NCBI GenBank assembly: GCA_010279815.1
Contig: QEOQ01000344.1
Span: 974,948-1,038,947 of the forward strand
Source of the DNA: Brachionus plicatilis
Lineage: Eukaryota; Rotifera; Eurotatoria; Ploima; Brachionidae
DNA: 64,000 bases
Direction: 5' to 3'
Shown here: positions 1 to 12,520 of the stretch, one piece after another
Numbering within the stretch: position 1 is the stretch's first letter
Layout of the letters: each line of letters begins with the position of its first letter
Position numbers and translations under genes: made by a program
Notes under the pieces: generated by a model
Told to the model about the DNA's origin: nothing
The model's database searches: none
The model's input: only the letters and a program-made list of their open reading frames with translations

Positions 1-943
1 AGTTTTTAATATATATAAATAAATAATTCAAGTTTCCTAATTTGACATTTAATTCTGACTTTTTACATGATAAAAAATTATGTAATTTCAAAAAAATATA
101 TTTAAAAAAAAATTTTTTTTTTTGACAATAACTAAAAAATCGTTTTTCAAGGTTAATAAGTATGCAGATTAATATTTTAAAGTTAGTTTGCCGAAATTGA
201 GATAGTGTTGTAGTTTTGCTACGCGCGAACATTACTGATTTTTTTCAAATTTTATGTACAATATACATTTCAAGGAAAAATTAGTTAAATAAAGTTGACT
301 ATATATCTTATTTTAGTGAATTTTGAAAACAAATTTAGCTTTAAATTTAATATTCAATTTTTTCAATTTTTTTTTTGTAAAAAAATTTTTCTAGTTAATT
401 TTTCAAAATATTCAAGAATTTATTTTTTTAGTACATTTCAATCACCATATAGACAAAAAAAAACATTTTTTATCTGATTTTAATTGTCCAAGAGATGATT
501 TTTTTTTTTCTAATAAAGAACTAAACACAACCTGAGCTGAAAGGAAGCAGCTAGCTGCCGATCAGTCTGTCAAAGCCGCCAATTTTATATTTAAATCTAT
601 CTAAATAAAAACGAATGAATGTAAAAAAATTGGTAAAGATTTACATATTTGAAAGATGAATACAAAACATTTTTTTACATTTAAGTCTTGAAAAAATCGA
701 AAATGATTTTCAAAAGTTTTTCCAATTTTACAAATTTGAATTTTTTTGCACTAAACTCATTCTGTAAAATGCATCAAAATTTTAATCATCTTAATTAAGT
801 CTCTGCAAATATTCTTCAAGCCTTTTTGGCGCTTAATTTATTAAAGTTGGATTATAAAATTTAGTATCAGCCGATTTATTTTGCAGAAATAATTTTAAAT
901 TTAATTATTATTTTATTGAATAATTTTATTTAAAAAAAAAGAG
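1..943. other. AT-rich lead-in, probably intron of the SLC5 gene
   Basis: No convincing exon is seen on either strand. The stretch is dominated by poly-A and poly-T runs. The SLC5 transporter whose later exons start at 944 must have its N-terminal two thirds upstream, so this is most likely the intron before its first visible exon. Confidence 0.5.
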
Positions 944-3736
944 CACTTTTTATCAATCTAATTGGTGTGTACTTTCTTCGATTATTAATTTTTCTATCGG
1001 GTTTGATCGCTTTTGCCAAATACTACGATTGTGATATCTTGTCAATTGGCACTGTAAAAAAAGGAGAACAAGTAACGAAATTAATTTTAAATACTTTCAA
1101 AAATCATATTTTCGGATGAAGATTTTGCCATTTTTGGTTTTGGATATTCTGGGTCAATTACATGGTTTTCCAGGACTTTTTGTTGCCACAATTTATAGCG
1201 CTGCCTTAAGGTAAAATTCTTGCAAGCCACTCTAGACGTCCTGATTAATTTGTTAAAAAGCACTATTTCAACTGGTATGAACTCTCTGGCAGCAGTTTGC
1301 TTAACAGATTTTGTGAAACCTTTCTATCAAAAGAAATATGGAATTGAATTGAAAGAAACAACAGCAACTTTTGCCAGCAAGATCATTGGTATGTAGCTTA
1401 TTGATCTTCGAAGACAATATTTAATTAAAAAAAATTATTGAAGCGCTATTTTTTGGAGTGGCTGCAATAGGAATGGCATTTGCTTGCCAATTTTTTGGAA
1501 ACACTGTAATGCAGCTTACTTCAAGTATATTCGGTTTGCTGGGTGGGCCTCTTCTTGGCGTCATATCTCTCGGAATGTTTGTAAAAAAAGCAAACTGGAT
1601 TGTAAATTTCTCAATTCAAATATTAGTGTTGGCGTCCGGTCGTCCACTTGTAAGACTGGTCTGTTTTGGCATAGTCAGACGATATGGACCGTCTAGATTG
1701 CCTGTCTTTAAAATGGCCTGACCATCCATCTTGGACCGATCTTATATTATTTTGGACCAAAAACAAATTATAAAAAATATTAAATTGACTTGTTCAAATA
1801 TTTATTTATTTTATATGTGTTTATTTAAGAAGAACAGTTTAAAACTTTTTATGTAATAGTAGTTAACCATCAAAAAAGCTTTTTTCATCAACAGATTATC
1901 AAGTTTGGAAAAGAAGAAATAAAATTTCACCAGAAAAAGAAGAAAAAATAGTGTTTATTTATGAAAATGAGTCATTATATACAGTGGTGTTACGATAACT
2001 GTATTTTACGTAAATTTACTTTATTTTTCGTAAATTATAGTAAAAAATAGTAAAAAAAAAATGAAATTTTGACATTTTTTTTAAGTTTTTTATTTTCAAA
2101 AAAAAAAAAAATTTTCTAAATTTTATTTTTTTTACCTTTTTGTAATTAAATAATAGTAAATTTTGGTAATTAAAAAGAGAAAAAAAACTAAAAAAATTGG
2201 TAAATTTGGAAATTTTTTATTAAAAAAGTTTGACATTAAAAGGAAAACAACAAAAAACGTACAGAAAATATAAAAATGTGTAAAAAAAAATTTAAATTTA
2301 TTTTTGGCGCATTTCGCCATTTTAATTGAATTTGCAGCCTTTTTCTTCGCTTCTTTGAAACTCGAGTTTTTCCGAAAATTCTTTATTAGCTTATCTTATT
2401 TTAAAAAATCAATAAAATAAAAAATAGCTACAAAAAATATTTTTCCTTTTAATTTCCAATATTTGGCTTAGATTTTTTGATTGGTAATATACCAGCATTT
2501 GAAAAGCGTCATCCTTGAGCCTTCTTTCGAGTTCACATCTCAAAAATTTTGTAATTTCTTTATTATTAACTTTTTTATTAAAAAAAAAGCTATTGGCTTA
2601 ATCATTTTACATTTATATATAGAAAATTTATCAATTAATTCATTTGAACGTCTTTGTGAAGCCCGTGAAAAAAATTAAGAAAGCTAAGAAAGAAAGAAAG
2701 ATTAAAGAATAAATTTGAAACTTTTTTTGATTCCATTTGAATACTTTGATGTCCGTTTTTTGTTTTTTTTCCTTTTATACTCAGACTTTTTAAGTAGAAA
2801 ATTTCAAAATTACTCGATTTTTCCTTTTTTTTTTTACTATTTGTAATCAATATTTACCATAATTTACGTCAAAAAGGGAAAAAAAAGTAAAATCTATAAA
2901 AAAATTTTTTTTTTTGAAAATAAAAAAAAAATTCTAAAAAATGTCATAAATTTCGTTTTTTTTTGACATTTGAGTAATTTATTATATTTTACAACATGAA
3001 TTACGGGATTTAACGTAAAATATAGCCAAATACAGCTATCGTATCACCACTGTAGTTAAATATCAAAAAAAAATTGTGTTTAACAAGATCATAAACAAAT
3101 AATTTTACTTATATTTTTAAATTATAATGTCAAACTTAAATTTCCTTTCTTTTTCGAAAAAGACCGGTAATTTGCAAACGGACGGTCCAAAAGACCGGTC
3201 TTTCCTTGACCGCCACCCAACACTACACTAATATGAAACGCTTCTCAATTTTAATTAAAGGGAGCAATTGTTGGATTGATTCTGAGCACGATTGCAAGTG
3301 TTTATTTGGGTCTGGTCGGAGTTTTGTACAATAAGCCTAGTGGTATCAAGCCTGTCTCAACAGCCGGATGCCAGAATCTAACAACTACAACTCCCACAAC
3401 TAATTTATTATATTCTCCAAAAGAAAATGATAATGGGTAAATTTTAAAATATTTTCTTGGGACGAAAAATTTATTTTAACATTCTCAAGTCCATTTTTGT
3501 CACAGTTGTCCTACCTCTATTATTCTTTGTGTGCTTGTATAATTTCATATTTTTTTGGTATTATAATTAGTCTACTGGTCGAAAAAATGAAATGGATTCA
3601 AATAAAACCAATTAAGCCAGAGTTCTTGTTTGATTTAAGTATTTGGAATAATAAAAAAATTGGTCAAAATAGGGTTGACGTAAAATTAAAACGAAAATTA
3701 ATTCATCAAACTGAAGATTATTCCGTTAAATTTTGA
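944..3736 (+). CDS. Sodium-coupled solute transporter, SLC5 family (C-terminal exons only)
   Basis: Six exons give the C-terminal part of an SLC5 symporter: about 944-1071, 1122-1210, 1261-1388, 1444-1601, 3261-3436 and 3490-3736. All boundaries are GT/AG and reading phase is kept across every junction. The first exon reads GLIAFAKYYDCD, the second FPGLFVATIYSAAL and the third STGMNSLAAVCLTDFVKP, which is the conserved SLC5 core of TM7-TM9; the fourth and last exons carry further hydrophobic segments (GNTVMQLTSSIFGLLGGPLL; SYFFGIIISLLV). The order and spacing match the iodide/multivitamin/monocarboxylate branch (SLC5A5, A6, A8, A12), so the substrate is probably a small anion or vitamin moved with sodium across the plasma membrane; the exact substrate cannot be read from this. 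The N-terminus lies outside the window. The tail after TM13 is short and basic. A large intron (1602-3260) holds a MITE. Confidence 0.88.
1982..3052. mobile_element. TA-flanked MITE with CAGTGGTG termini in an SLC5 intron
   Basis: The element begins CAGTGGTGTTACGATAACTG and ends with the near-complement (reading back from 3052: CAGTGGTGATACGATAGCTG). It is flanked by TA on both sides (1980-1981 and 3053-3054). TA duplication and CAGTGG ends are typical of the Tc1/mariner superfamily. The interior is AT-rich, roughly palindromic and has no transposase, so it is non-autonomous. It lies wholly inside the intron between the fourth and fifth visible SLC5 exons and leaves the splice sites intact. 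Confidence 0.8.
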
Positions 3737-3760
3737 TGATTATCTTTATATTAATAATAG

Positions 3761-3766
3761 AATAAA
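3761..3766 (+). promoter_or_regulatory. Poly(A) signal AATAAA of the SLC5 gene
   Basis: A canonical AATAAA lies 25 bases after the SLC5 stop codon (TGA at 3734-3736), the expected place for cleavage and polyadenylation. Confidence 0.55.
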
Positions 3767-4217
3767 ATGAAATCATAAATAATATTTTAATTCATTTTTA
3801 TATCCGTTATGATTTAATAAAATATTTAATTAAAATTAGTTCCTTTTTTAATTCAAGTTGCTTTTTTATTAATGTGTCTTTTTCATATTAACAAAGGTAA
3901 TTCAGCTACAAAATTAGCGACTGCATTAAATCGGTTTTCATAAAAAATTGCAAAAATTTAGAAATTAATTATATTATTTATCTAATTTAATAAACCTACT
4001 TAATCGACACTAAGCGGTTTATACTTTAAATATTAAAATGGAATAAAAGAAATTCTTCTAAATGAATATTTTATTTAGTTAAGTTTTTGGCCACTTCTAG
4101 TCTAAAGAAAAATACAATATATAAAGAAAAATTTAGGACAAAAATTAAAAGAACAATAAGTAATAATAAATGTGCTACAATTTCAACATGCTTCTATATA
4201 AAGGTCTCCCTTTTCAA
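3767..4217. other. Intergenic AT-rich DNA, nothing recognised
   Basis: No open frame with protein-like composition and no clear repeat; 3' flank of the SLC5 gene. Confidence 0.5.
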
Positions 4218-4852
4218 CACAAAAAAATAACCATTCAACACAATTTCAAAACGCTCAGCACAAAATGATTTCTTCTCAACACAAAAATTAAAATTTGAAA
4301 AAAATACTTTTAGAACAAAAATTAAAAATAAAATAAATGCATTCAACACAAAAATGGCTTGTTAGGAAAATTTAAAAAAAAATTATTCAAGAACTGTTTT
4401 AAAGTTGAGCTTAGCAGTAAGAAATGTTTTTGCAAGTTTTTCACTAAATTAGGATATTGTGCACATTTATTGGCATTAAAAGAACTGTTTAAAAAAGGAC
4501 CAATTTGTCAATAAACCTAAAAGAGGTAGAGCAAAAAATGCGGAAAAATTGTTTTCTAGAGACTAATTTTCTTAATTTCTTTTCTTAATTTTCTTAAGCT
4601 TCGAAATTTACTTTATTTATCTAACTTCCACTTATAAATATCATTAAATAAAATTTAAAATCTAAAAAAAATTTATTTTATTATAAATATTTTTATGTTG
4701 AAAAAAAAAAATTTCCTTTAAGAATTAAATTCAAACACAATTTTTTTGCGTTAAATGTTTTTTTTTTAAATATAATTTTTGTGCTGAGAAGAAATCGAAT
4801 TGTGTTGAATGTTTTTTTCATTATTGAAATTGATTGTGCTGAAATAATATTC
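4218..4852. mobile_element. Imperfect foldback element built from TTCAACACAA motifs
   Basis: The left side (about 4218-4355) has spaced copies of TTCAACACAA and CTCAGCACAAAA. The right side (about 4737-4852) holds the complements, TTGTGTTGAATG and TTTTGTGCTGAGAAG, in mirrored order; ATTTCTTCTC beside CAGCACAAAA occurs on both sides. The centre has no coding potential. It looks like an old MITE or foldback element; exact ends and target duplication were not resolved. Confidence 0.5.
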
Positions 4853-5301
4853 CCAACTAAAAATGCATATGGAATATTTAAATCAAAATAAACTTTTAGG
4901 GAGAAGATGATGTTATTTAGAGAACTAAAAGATAAAATTATTTATTTTTGAATTTGACGAAATATGAGTCCAAAATAAAAAAATAAATATACTGATTTGT
5001 AGAATTTTTTTCCTGCAATGTGATATATCACACTTGGCGTAAAAATATAATTAACTTCTAAATATTTATAATCAAAAAACTTCCTCTAAAAATTAGAATT
5101 CGGTTCAAAACTTTAGAAATTTGGATGATTCAAAATATTAAACATTTAAAACATTTTTTTCACATCTCTATCATTAATTCTTACATATATTCTAATTTTG
5201 AGTATTGTGCTCTTAAACTGTTTAATTTAAATAGCCCTCATGTCCTTTCAAAATAACATTACCATAAAATCTTTATTTTGCCAAAAAATGTGTAAAAAAA
5301 T

Positions 5302-6200
5302 GTGTCTAGCCCACTAAAATGGGAGATCATGGGTATGCTGAAGAGTGGAGATAAAAAGCAAAAAGAAATAGCCAAGCTAATAGATGTATCTCCTAAATAT
5401 GTCTCTTCAACTAAAAAACGATATTCAGAGACTGGTACTGTGTCTGATCGAAGCCGTTCTGGTAGATATAGGAAGCTTACTTTTATGGATGAAAATTACA
5501 TTTTTAGAGAGATTCGAAACGACCCTACATCTAGCTATAAATAAATCGCCACTGATTTTAATTCTAAGCCTCAAGGAGTAAGAATTAGTAAGTATAATAT
5601 AATGAGAATTCTCTAGAAAAAAGTTTAGAGTCTCATTCAGCGGTCAGAAAACCCATTCTAAACATTAAAGATAGACAGAAAAAGTATAAGTGGTGTAAAC
5701 AGAGACTTAGTTGGACGGTTAAAGATTGATCCAGAGTTATTTTCTGTGACGAGTCCAATATTGAGTACTTTAATCATAAGTCAAGAGTAACAGTAAATAG
5801 GTTTAAGAATGAAAAGTTCCATCCGAAGTTCTGTATACTAAGGTAACAAAACAGTGGAGGCTCAGTCGGTACCTGGGGATGCAATTATTACAAAAGCATT
5901 GGTATATGCAACATTTATACAGGACGAATCAATCAATTTGTCTCCATCAACAACTTGGATAACAATCTTTTACCATCTCTTGAACTCTTATTTGAGCCAA
6001 ATGACCCTTGAATTTTTCAAAAAGATGGCGCTTCGGAACATACCGCTCACTCAGTAAGCGACTGATTAATAGAACAGAACATTGATGTTCTGCCATGGCG
6101 TGCCCGTTCACCAGATCTCAACCCAAAAATTGATTGAATATATGCCAAAAAGAGTTTTGGCTTGTTATAATGCCAAAGGCGGTCATTATAAATATTAAAT
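5302..6200 (+). pseudogene. Decayed Tc1/mariner-family transposase
   Basis: The first open part (5302-5544) is an 80-residue helix-turn-helix region: a KSGDKKQKEIAKLIDVS helix, then a second helix and a GTVSDRSRSGR linker, as in the paired-like DNA-binding domain of Tc1 transposases. Further pieces follow in shifting frames: VIFCDESNIEYFNHKSRV (about 5735-5790, the first catalytic Asp region), a stretch ending in HTAHSVSD (near 6050) and WRARSPDLNP (about 6098-6127, the PDLNP motif before the last catalytic acid). It ends in a relic of the usual KGG C-terminus (AKGGHYKY). At least three frameshifts and several stops break it, so it cannot make an active enzyme. Terminal inverted repeats were not found. 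Confidence 0.82.
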
Positions 6201-6829
6201 TGTAAAAAATTTCTAAACTTTTGAACCGTTTTTTTTAAAAGTAATTTTATCCATTATTTGTTTCAGTATTTTTTTTATGATTTTTTTTTCACTTATTTTT
6301 CACTTATTTTTTTCTTGGTTTTATGCTTTTGGATTGATGATAAATAAAATTTATAAAATAAAGCTGCTTTTTTATTTTTTTGATTATTATATACGGCCAA
6401 GTCGGACCAGAATATAAAATATCTGTTTGAATTGATAATAGAGAGCAATTTTTTTCAAATTTGACTTGTTTCAAAAATTTAAAAATTACAAAACAAGATT
6501 TTGACTTATTTTAAAAATAAAATTGAAAAATTTAAATAATTGAAAGTCATTATTTTTTTAATTCAGGAATAAATAAAATTATTAGTCTAAATTTTTTTCC
6601 ATTAATGTAAAAATTGAAACTTGATTTTTTAAACAATGCATATTATCGTCATATAAACCCTAACACTTCTTCGATATTTTTTGGTACTTCTTTTGCTTAT
6701 TACTCAAAAAATTAAATCATTTTTGAGATTTTTTTTTCCTACAAATTTATAATCAAAAAATATTATAATTAATTAATTTTGATTACAAAATATTTTTATT
6801 TTCATACAAAAAAAGAATACATCAAACCC
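6201..6829. other. AT-rich spacer, nothing recognised
   Basis: No reading frame or repeat structure of note between the two transposase relics. Confidence 0.5.
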
Positions 6830-7400
6830 AAAGAGGTTTTTTGACCCTCCAAATTATTGAAAATAATGACTTTGGTAATGATTTTGAAGAAAAATTGGAA
6901 ACATCAAATCAATCTAATACTGAATATGACTAGAAAAAAGACTAAGGTAATGAATATTCTGGATAAGATGAAACCAAAAATAAAAAAATTCATTCTTCAA
7001 AAATAGAACGAAATTGGTTATATTTAATGATAGAGAAGAGAAGAAGATAAATAAGATAAAGATAAATTTAAATAAGAAAGTTAGACCAACAAACTTTTCT
7101 ACACGTAAATAAATGAGACCTAACTTTCAGCGTTTTTCATGATTTTTGACTTGTCCATGATAAATTTACATTGAATTGTACCAATTGACACCAGAAAACT
7201 GTAGATCCTAAATTTAAAAAAAGGATATATATTAGCTTTTATCGGTATCCTTTATGCAAAAGGTGTTTTTTATCAGAATGTTCTTCTCAAAGCCGTTTGG
7301 TCAAGAATTTATGAAGCTGGATTTTTTTCCGTAATGGAAAAAAATCAAGCCATACTTGTGAGAAATTTAAATAATTTACATTTGGTCTTTGGATAGGGTA
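6830..7400 (+). pseudogene. Probable piggyBac-type transposase relic
   Basis: Around 7219-7395 one frame reads YILAFIGILYAKGVFYQN, then LLKAVWSRIYEAGFFSVMEK and NQAILVRNLNNLHLVFG. This has the shape of the N-terminal part of the piggyBac transposase domain (a hydrophobic FIG-L-GV helix, a W-S pair, then M-x-R-x-R-F-x-x-I-L-R-x-L), with several conserved Arg and Phe residues lost. Upstream, the acidic DFGNDFEEKLETS (about 6873-6905) fits the usual acidic N-terminus and LYQLTPEN (about 7178) is similar to the piggyBac S-L-T-P-E segment. Stops occur throughout. The assignment rests on pattern only. Confidence 0.4.
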
Positions 7401-10186
7401 GAAAGTTTTTAAATTGATTTGGAAAAATTGCTACAATAATTAAAATTTAGAAAAAATTTGTATAAATTTTTTTTCTTGATTTTATATAATTTATATCTTG
7501 AATATTTGATGAATTTATATCAATTTTATTTTATAAGTAATTTAAATTTTTTTCTTAAAAAAAGATTGAATTTTTTTAAATAAAAAAAAAAATTAACAAA
7601 AGACATTAATTTTTGCATTCAGTTTGCTTTACAAACTTTGGTAATTTATACAACCTAAAAAGCAAATCTTATAAAAAGGGTTATTTGGACTCCTTTAGTA
7701 CTTGACGTACAAAACAATTCTGGTATTTGAGTGTTAAAGTGAATTTGTGTATAAAAACAAAAAAATATTTGTAGGCTTGTGACTTTTAAACAAGTCTTAT
7801 GACAACCCAAACTTAGCCCGGAAACTTTGTCTTCAACCATTACTGGTTATTCAGTCTCATGCTAGTTAACCTCTCTTTTTTTAAATTTATTTAAAAAATG
7901 CTTTTCAAATTTCTAATTTTGAACAAAGATTTGAAAGAAATTGTAAAGACAGACAACAAAAGGACTAATTTAGACACGGGTAAAAGAAATATTCAGACGA
8001 AATGTTGAAGTGTTGAAGACGTTGCTCGTTTAGTTTTAAAAATGGTTCACAAGAATTCAGAAGAATTATTTATTAATTGAAAAACATTGAGCTCTTAGAT
8101 CAAAAGCATTAAACGCTCGAAATTATGGGCAGATTTTAAATCGATGAAAATATTTTTAAAGCTTTAATTTAAGAAAATTTAATGAAAATAAAAGCTGAAA
8201 ATTTGAAATTTTTTTTTTGAAAAAAAAAGAAAATTTAATTGATAGAATCATTAATTTTTTTTTAATTTTAATAAATTTTATTTTAAACTCAACCATTTCA
8301 TTTAATCCCTAAGCATATTGAAATCAATATGATAAAAAGCCTTTCTCATTTACTCTAAAAAAAACACATATTTATAATTATTTAGATTAAAATTCAATTC
8401 TTCTTGATCTTTAAAACTCGTGTTATTTAAATCTACCGATAAAAACAAACAAAAATCAATATTAAAATAATTCACGTTATAAAATTCACAAAAAATAAAC
8501 AAAAGATAATTTCCCAATGACGTAATAGTGGATTAATAAGGTTAATTTTACATATAATTAAATATTCTTTAAACATTTTTTTTTGACTCGATAAGTTTAA
8601 GTAAGTACTAGAAAAAAAATTGGATATAAATTTTTTTGTTGATTTTTTTTTCAGTTTGTTATTTAATTAAAAATAGTTAATTTAAAATTCCTTTTCAGAT
8701 CATAAAAATAAATATTGATCTTTTGTAAATTTTTTATTAAAAAAATAATAATCTGAAATAAAATCAGATTTTTGCTCAGGGCCATCGTTGGATTGAGGCC
8801 TTAACTTGAATTTTTTTGAGTTGGCTTTATTTAATTAAAACTAAACACACACTATCCCAGTCTGATTCATACCAAATCTTAAAAAGACAATAAGAAAAAA
8901 TAATTCTAAATCAGGAATCGTCAGTTGGCATGAGAGAATTAAATTTTTAAAAGCTATAATTTGTAAAATAGTAATATTTTCTGTAAAAAAATTATTGATT
9001 ATGTTTTTATTTAAGCTAGAAATTTTAAAATGCAAATTTTTTTTCTGTTCAAATTCATTTTTTACTTCCCATTAATAGCAGAATGATATACAAAATCTAA
9101 TAAAATTTTGTTATGGCAATAAAAAAGCTTTTCTTTTGTACATAGATCAAATCATGCAAAATAACTCTTGAAAATAGTGCAAGTTCCTAATTACTCTCAA
9201 TCATTTTATGATTAATTACTCAAAATCTAATAATTTTCATATGATCATTAATGAAGATATTTTCAAGCGATATAGCCATTTTTTCGCTTGCCAAATCAGA
9301 AAAATTTCAAATTATGATTCAAATCTATGATTATTTTTTTGTTGCCAACAAAAAAATACTACATCCGCTTTTAGTCTATTACATTAATTCATCGATAACT
9401 AATTCTCAAATAAAATTATTTAACCAAATAATTATTTCGATTAATATTTACTAGCTGATTTATTTCCAAGGCGGAATAAATGTAGTAAAATAATTAAGCA
9501 TTCCAAATAGATAATCAAATTTTTTTGCTTTCAGAGTTAAAAAAAAATGTTAGATAAATAAATATATTTTAATAAGCTTTAACAAGATCAATAATTGGGT
9601 GCTCTTTGAACGCGATTTTTTCTCGACTCGGCTCTTTTTTTTTTAATAAACAATTAATTAAAAAAATTCTACTTCTATTAAATTCTATTTTTGCTCAAAC
9701 TAAAAGATAAGGCTAGATTTGGGTTGTCTCGTTGATGCCTCAACTGCTTCCAATCTTCTAAATGAGAGTTTATTTTATGTTTACCCTTGAGATTTGAGTC
9801 AATATTTGATTACATGCTTGATAAAAAAAAATGAGCCAAAATTTAGATTAAGTAGGTTTTTTATTAAAAAAATTAAATTAAAATAAAAATGGTGCAGACT
9901 TTGGCATGGTTGTCCAAGGCCCAGATGATCTTGTTTAATGTGAAAAAAGACACATAATCAATTTATTAGCTAAATTACGCAGCTTTTTGAGCATGAATCA
10001 AGATATTGACACGTATAGATAAGCGAATATTTGATTTGTAATTTATTTAATTTTAAAATTTTCTAATATTTTTTTTTTTATTGAACTTATTTATCAGATG
10101 CTTTATTTAACTAATAAATTTTTACAATTAAATTTGGCTCTATTGTAATTTCATATGCTGATTTTATATTTTTATACGAGCTTTAT
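7401..10186. other. AT-rich intergenic DNA
   Basis: Long stretch with frequent stops in all frames. Open frames here (such as those near 7655-7840, 8841-9035 and 9251-9454) are low-complexity and have no family resemblance. No inverted or tandem repeat stood out. Confidence 0.45.
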
Positions 10187-10450
10187 CACAAATTCTTTCG
10201 AGCTCTAGTATAATGTTTCAGATAATATTTGCTTTCTATTAGAGCTAGCATTCCAATCTCTTCAATTGATTGCATTCCAAAAATTAGACCATTGACCTTA
10301 AGGTCTCCGAGCAGCTCTAATAGCTCCATGTATCCACTATCTCTTATTGCATTTATCGGACAATTCTAAGTCTTCTATAGTCAGCATCGATAACCAGCAG
10401 GAAATCGATAAAATTGTATCATTACAACCAAAATCTGCATATTCCCGGTA
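10187..10450 (-). other. Coding-like fragment of unknown identity
   Basis: On the minus strand an open frame follows an AG acceptor near 10366 and runs to a stop near 10187. It encodes about 59 residues including AIRDSGYMELLELLGDLK and IEEIGMLALIESKYYLKH. Codon use and local GC are higher than in the flanks, so it may be a terminal exon or a relic. A second frame just upstream (REYADFGCNDTILSISCWL) also looks coding. The leucine-rich helical pattern is ankyrin-like at best. I do not recognise the protein. Confidence 0.22.
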
Positions 10451-10921
10451 GACCAATTTCGAGCTAAATATTTACTTTGCAAGCATTGCCATGGTTTTTA
10501 AGTTTTGTACTTTTTGAAATTCAAGAATCGAAGCTTTTAACTCAATTAAATGCGAGTTAATTTTGTTGATTAGTTAGAACCTTATCTAGGTGGATTTAAA
10601 ATTAAGAAATTTTGGGCCTTAATTGCTTTCCATGAATTTAAGATTATCTAGATCGAGTAAGAGATATTAGATGCTTGGTTTAAGTAAGTCTATTACGTGT
10701 GTTTGATTTTAAAAACTTTTTTGTTTATCAAACAAAATTTTTCAATTCGAATGCTAATAAATCATATTTAATTAACAGGAAGCTTTTTAGTCGAATGAAA
10801 GTTTTCTAACCTGAATTTTTTTGTGTCAAAGGAAACAGACTTTTAATTAAAATCAATAAAATTTTTCGATTGAAATTTATGTCCATTTTTGAATTGGAAA
10901 AGGAACAAAAAAATTGATTGT

Positions 10922-10943
10922 TAGAGAAAGAGAGAGAGAGAGA
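10922..10943. repeat. Short (AG)n microsatellite
   Basis: A run of AG dinucleotides about 20 bases long upstream of the stomatin gene. Confidence 0.7.
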
Positions 10944-11179
10944 ATAATTGAGGTACTTTATTTTAGAGAGTTTTCGAGAATTTTTTAAATGCCGGCAATT
11001 GCTCTTTATTTTTTTCTTCCAAAAATTTTAGACACCAACGACATCAAAGTTTTTCATTAGAAAAAGTGCCTCTTTTAATCTATAGCTCCATTGACAATTG
11101 AAAATAATTATTTTTTTCTCTAGTTTGAATAGAAACTTTTTATAGATAAATGTTTTTTCAGAGATAGAATTATAAAGTT

Positions 11180-12490
11180 ATGCAGCAACAACATTCTATT
11201 TTAAAAAAACAGAATACATCAGCAGAAAATTCGCCTAACCATCAGGCTTCACACACGCCACCTATCGGATTCTACCATAACTCAGGCACTCGGCCATCTG
11301 ACAAGCAAAATGCCAAGGAAACAATTCGGGTGTCAAATTGTAAGAATACATTTAATTAAAAAAAAAAACTTTAATATTTTTTTCCCACAAAGCTGCCACT
11401 ATTAATGAGGGAATCGGATGGTGTGGTTTAATATTGTTGTTTTTGTCCTATGTTCTCATAGTTTTAACTGTACCTTTTTCTCTGACTGTTTGTTTGAAAG
11501 TAAATAGAGAAAAGACAAAAAAAATTCAGCTTAATTTGGTTTAAAATTAAAAGGTTGTTCAAGAGTATGAAAGAGCAGTGATGTTTCGGCTGGGAAGAAT
11601 TTTGCCCGGGGGTGCCCGAGGTCCTGGAATGTTTTTTATAGTTCCATGCATTGACTCATATACAAAAGTTGATCTAAGGTGAATTTAAAAAAATTTTTTA
11701 AAAAATATTTATTAAAATTTTATTTTCTAAGAACTGTTACTTTTGATGTTCCCCCTCAAGAAGTAACTTAAATTTCAAAAAAAAAATAGATGATTAAAAA
11801 ATTTTCCAAGATTTTAACTAGAGATTCGGTAACAGTGGCAGTTGATGCAGTGGTTTATTTTAGAATTTTTGATCCAGTATGCTCAATAAATTTTATTTTT
11901 GCTTTTTAAAATCATTTTTTAGATTATTTCTGTGACTAATGTTGAAGATGCACCCAAGTCTACACAACTCTTGGCGGCTACAACTCTACGAAACGTACTA
12001 GGTACTCAGTCTCTGCAGGAAATTTTGTCAGATCGAGAATCAATCGCTCTGTCAATGCAAACAACACTGGATGAATGCACAGAGAGCTGGGGTGTCCGAG
12101 TGGAAAGAGTCGAAGTGTAAAATACCTTTTGAAATTTTAAGATCCTTTAATGTCAGCAAATTTTTTTAGAAAAGATGTGAGACTTCCAGTCCAATTGCAG
12201 AGAGCTATGGCTGCTGAGGCTGAGGCGGCAAGAGAGGCTAGAGCCAAAGTAATAGCGGCGGAAGGAGAACACAAGGCTAGCAAGGCTCTTAAAGAGGCAG
12301 CAGATATCATACACAAATCACCAATTGCTTTGCAACTTCGTTACCTACAAACTCTGACTGCCATTGCCTCGGAAAAAAACTCAACAATAGTTTTTCCGGT
12401 AAGATTGCTTAATTAAATCTTAATCATGATTAATTTTTTTGCAAGATTCCCATTGAGATTTTGAATTCACTTCCGTTCTCAAACAAATAG
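11180..12490 (+). CDS. Stomatin (band 7 / SPFH-domain membrane protein)
   Basis: A complete gene in eight short exons. Exon 1 (11180-11339) starts with ATG and encodes a polar, Gln/Ser-rich N-tail. Exon 2 (from 11393) gives the hairpin membrane segment ([20 protein letters not shown]). Exon 3 carries [17 protein letters not shown] and [18 protein letters not shown]. The next exons read [28 protein letters not shown], then 11926-12118 ([20 protein letters not shown]), then about 12170-12398 ([38 protein letters not shown]), and the last exon ends [14 protein letters not shown]. All family hallmarks are present: the Pro in the hairpin, the SPFH domain and the C-terminal Ala/Glu coiled coil used for oligomerisation. 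It acts at the cytoplasmic face of the plasma membrane, where stomatins bind cholesterol and modulate ion channels. It converges with the ORP gene. Confidence 0.95.
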
Positions 12491-12514
12491 ACATCAACGA
12501 AATTATATTTTGTA

Positions 12515-12520
12515 AATAAA
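12515..12520 (+). promoter_or_regulatory. Poly(A) signal AATAAA of the stomatin gene
   Basis: AATAAA lies 25 bases after the TAG stop of the stomatin gene, the same spacing as in the SLC5 gene. Confidence 0.55.

Noticed and set aside
4218..4852. CRISPR-like spaced repeats of TTCAACACAA
   Set aside because: Spacing is irregular, the copies are mirrored between two arms, and the context is an animal genome; it is a foldback element.
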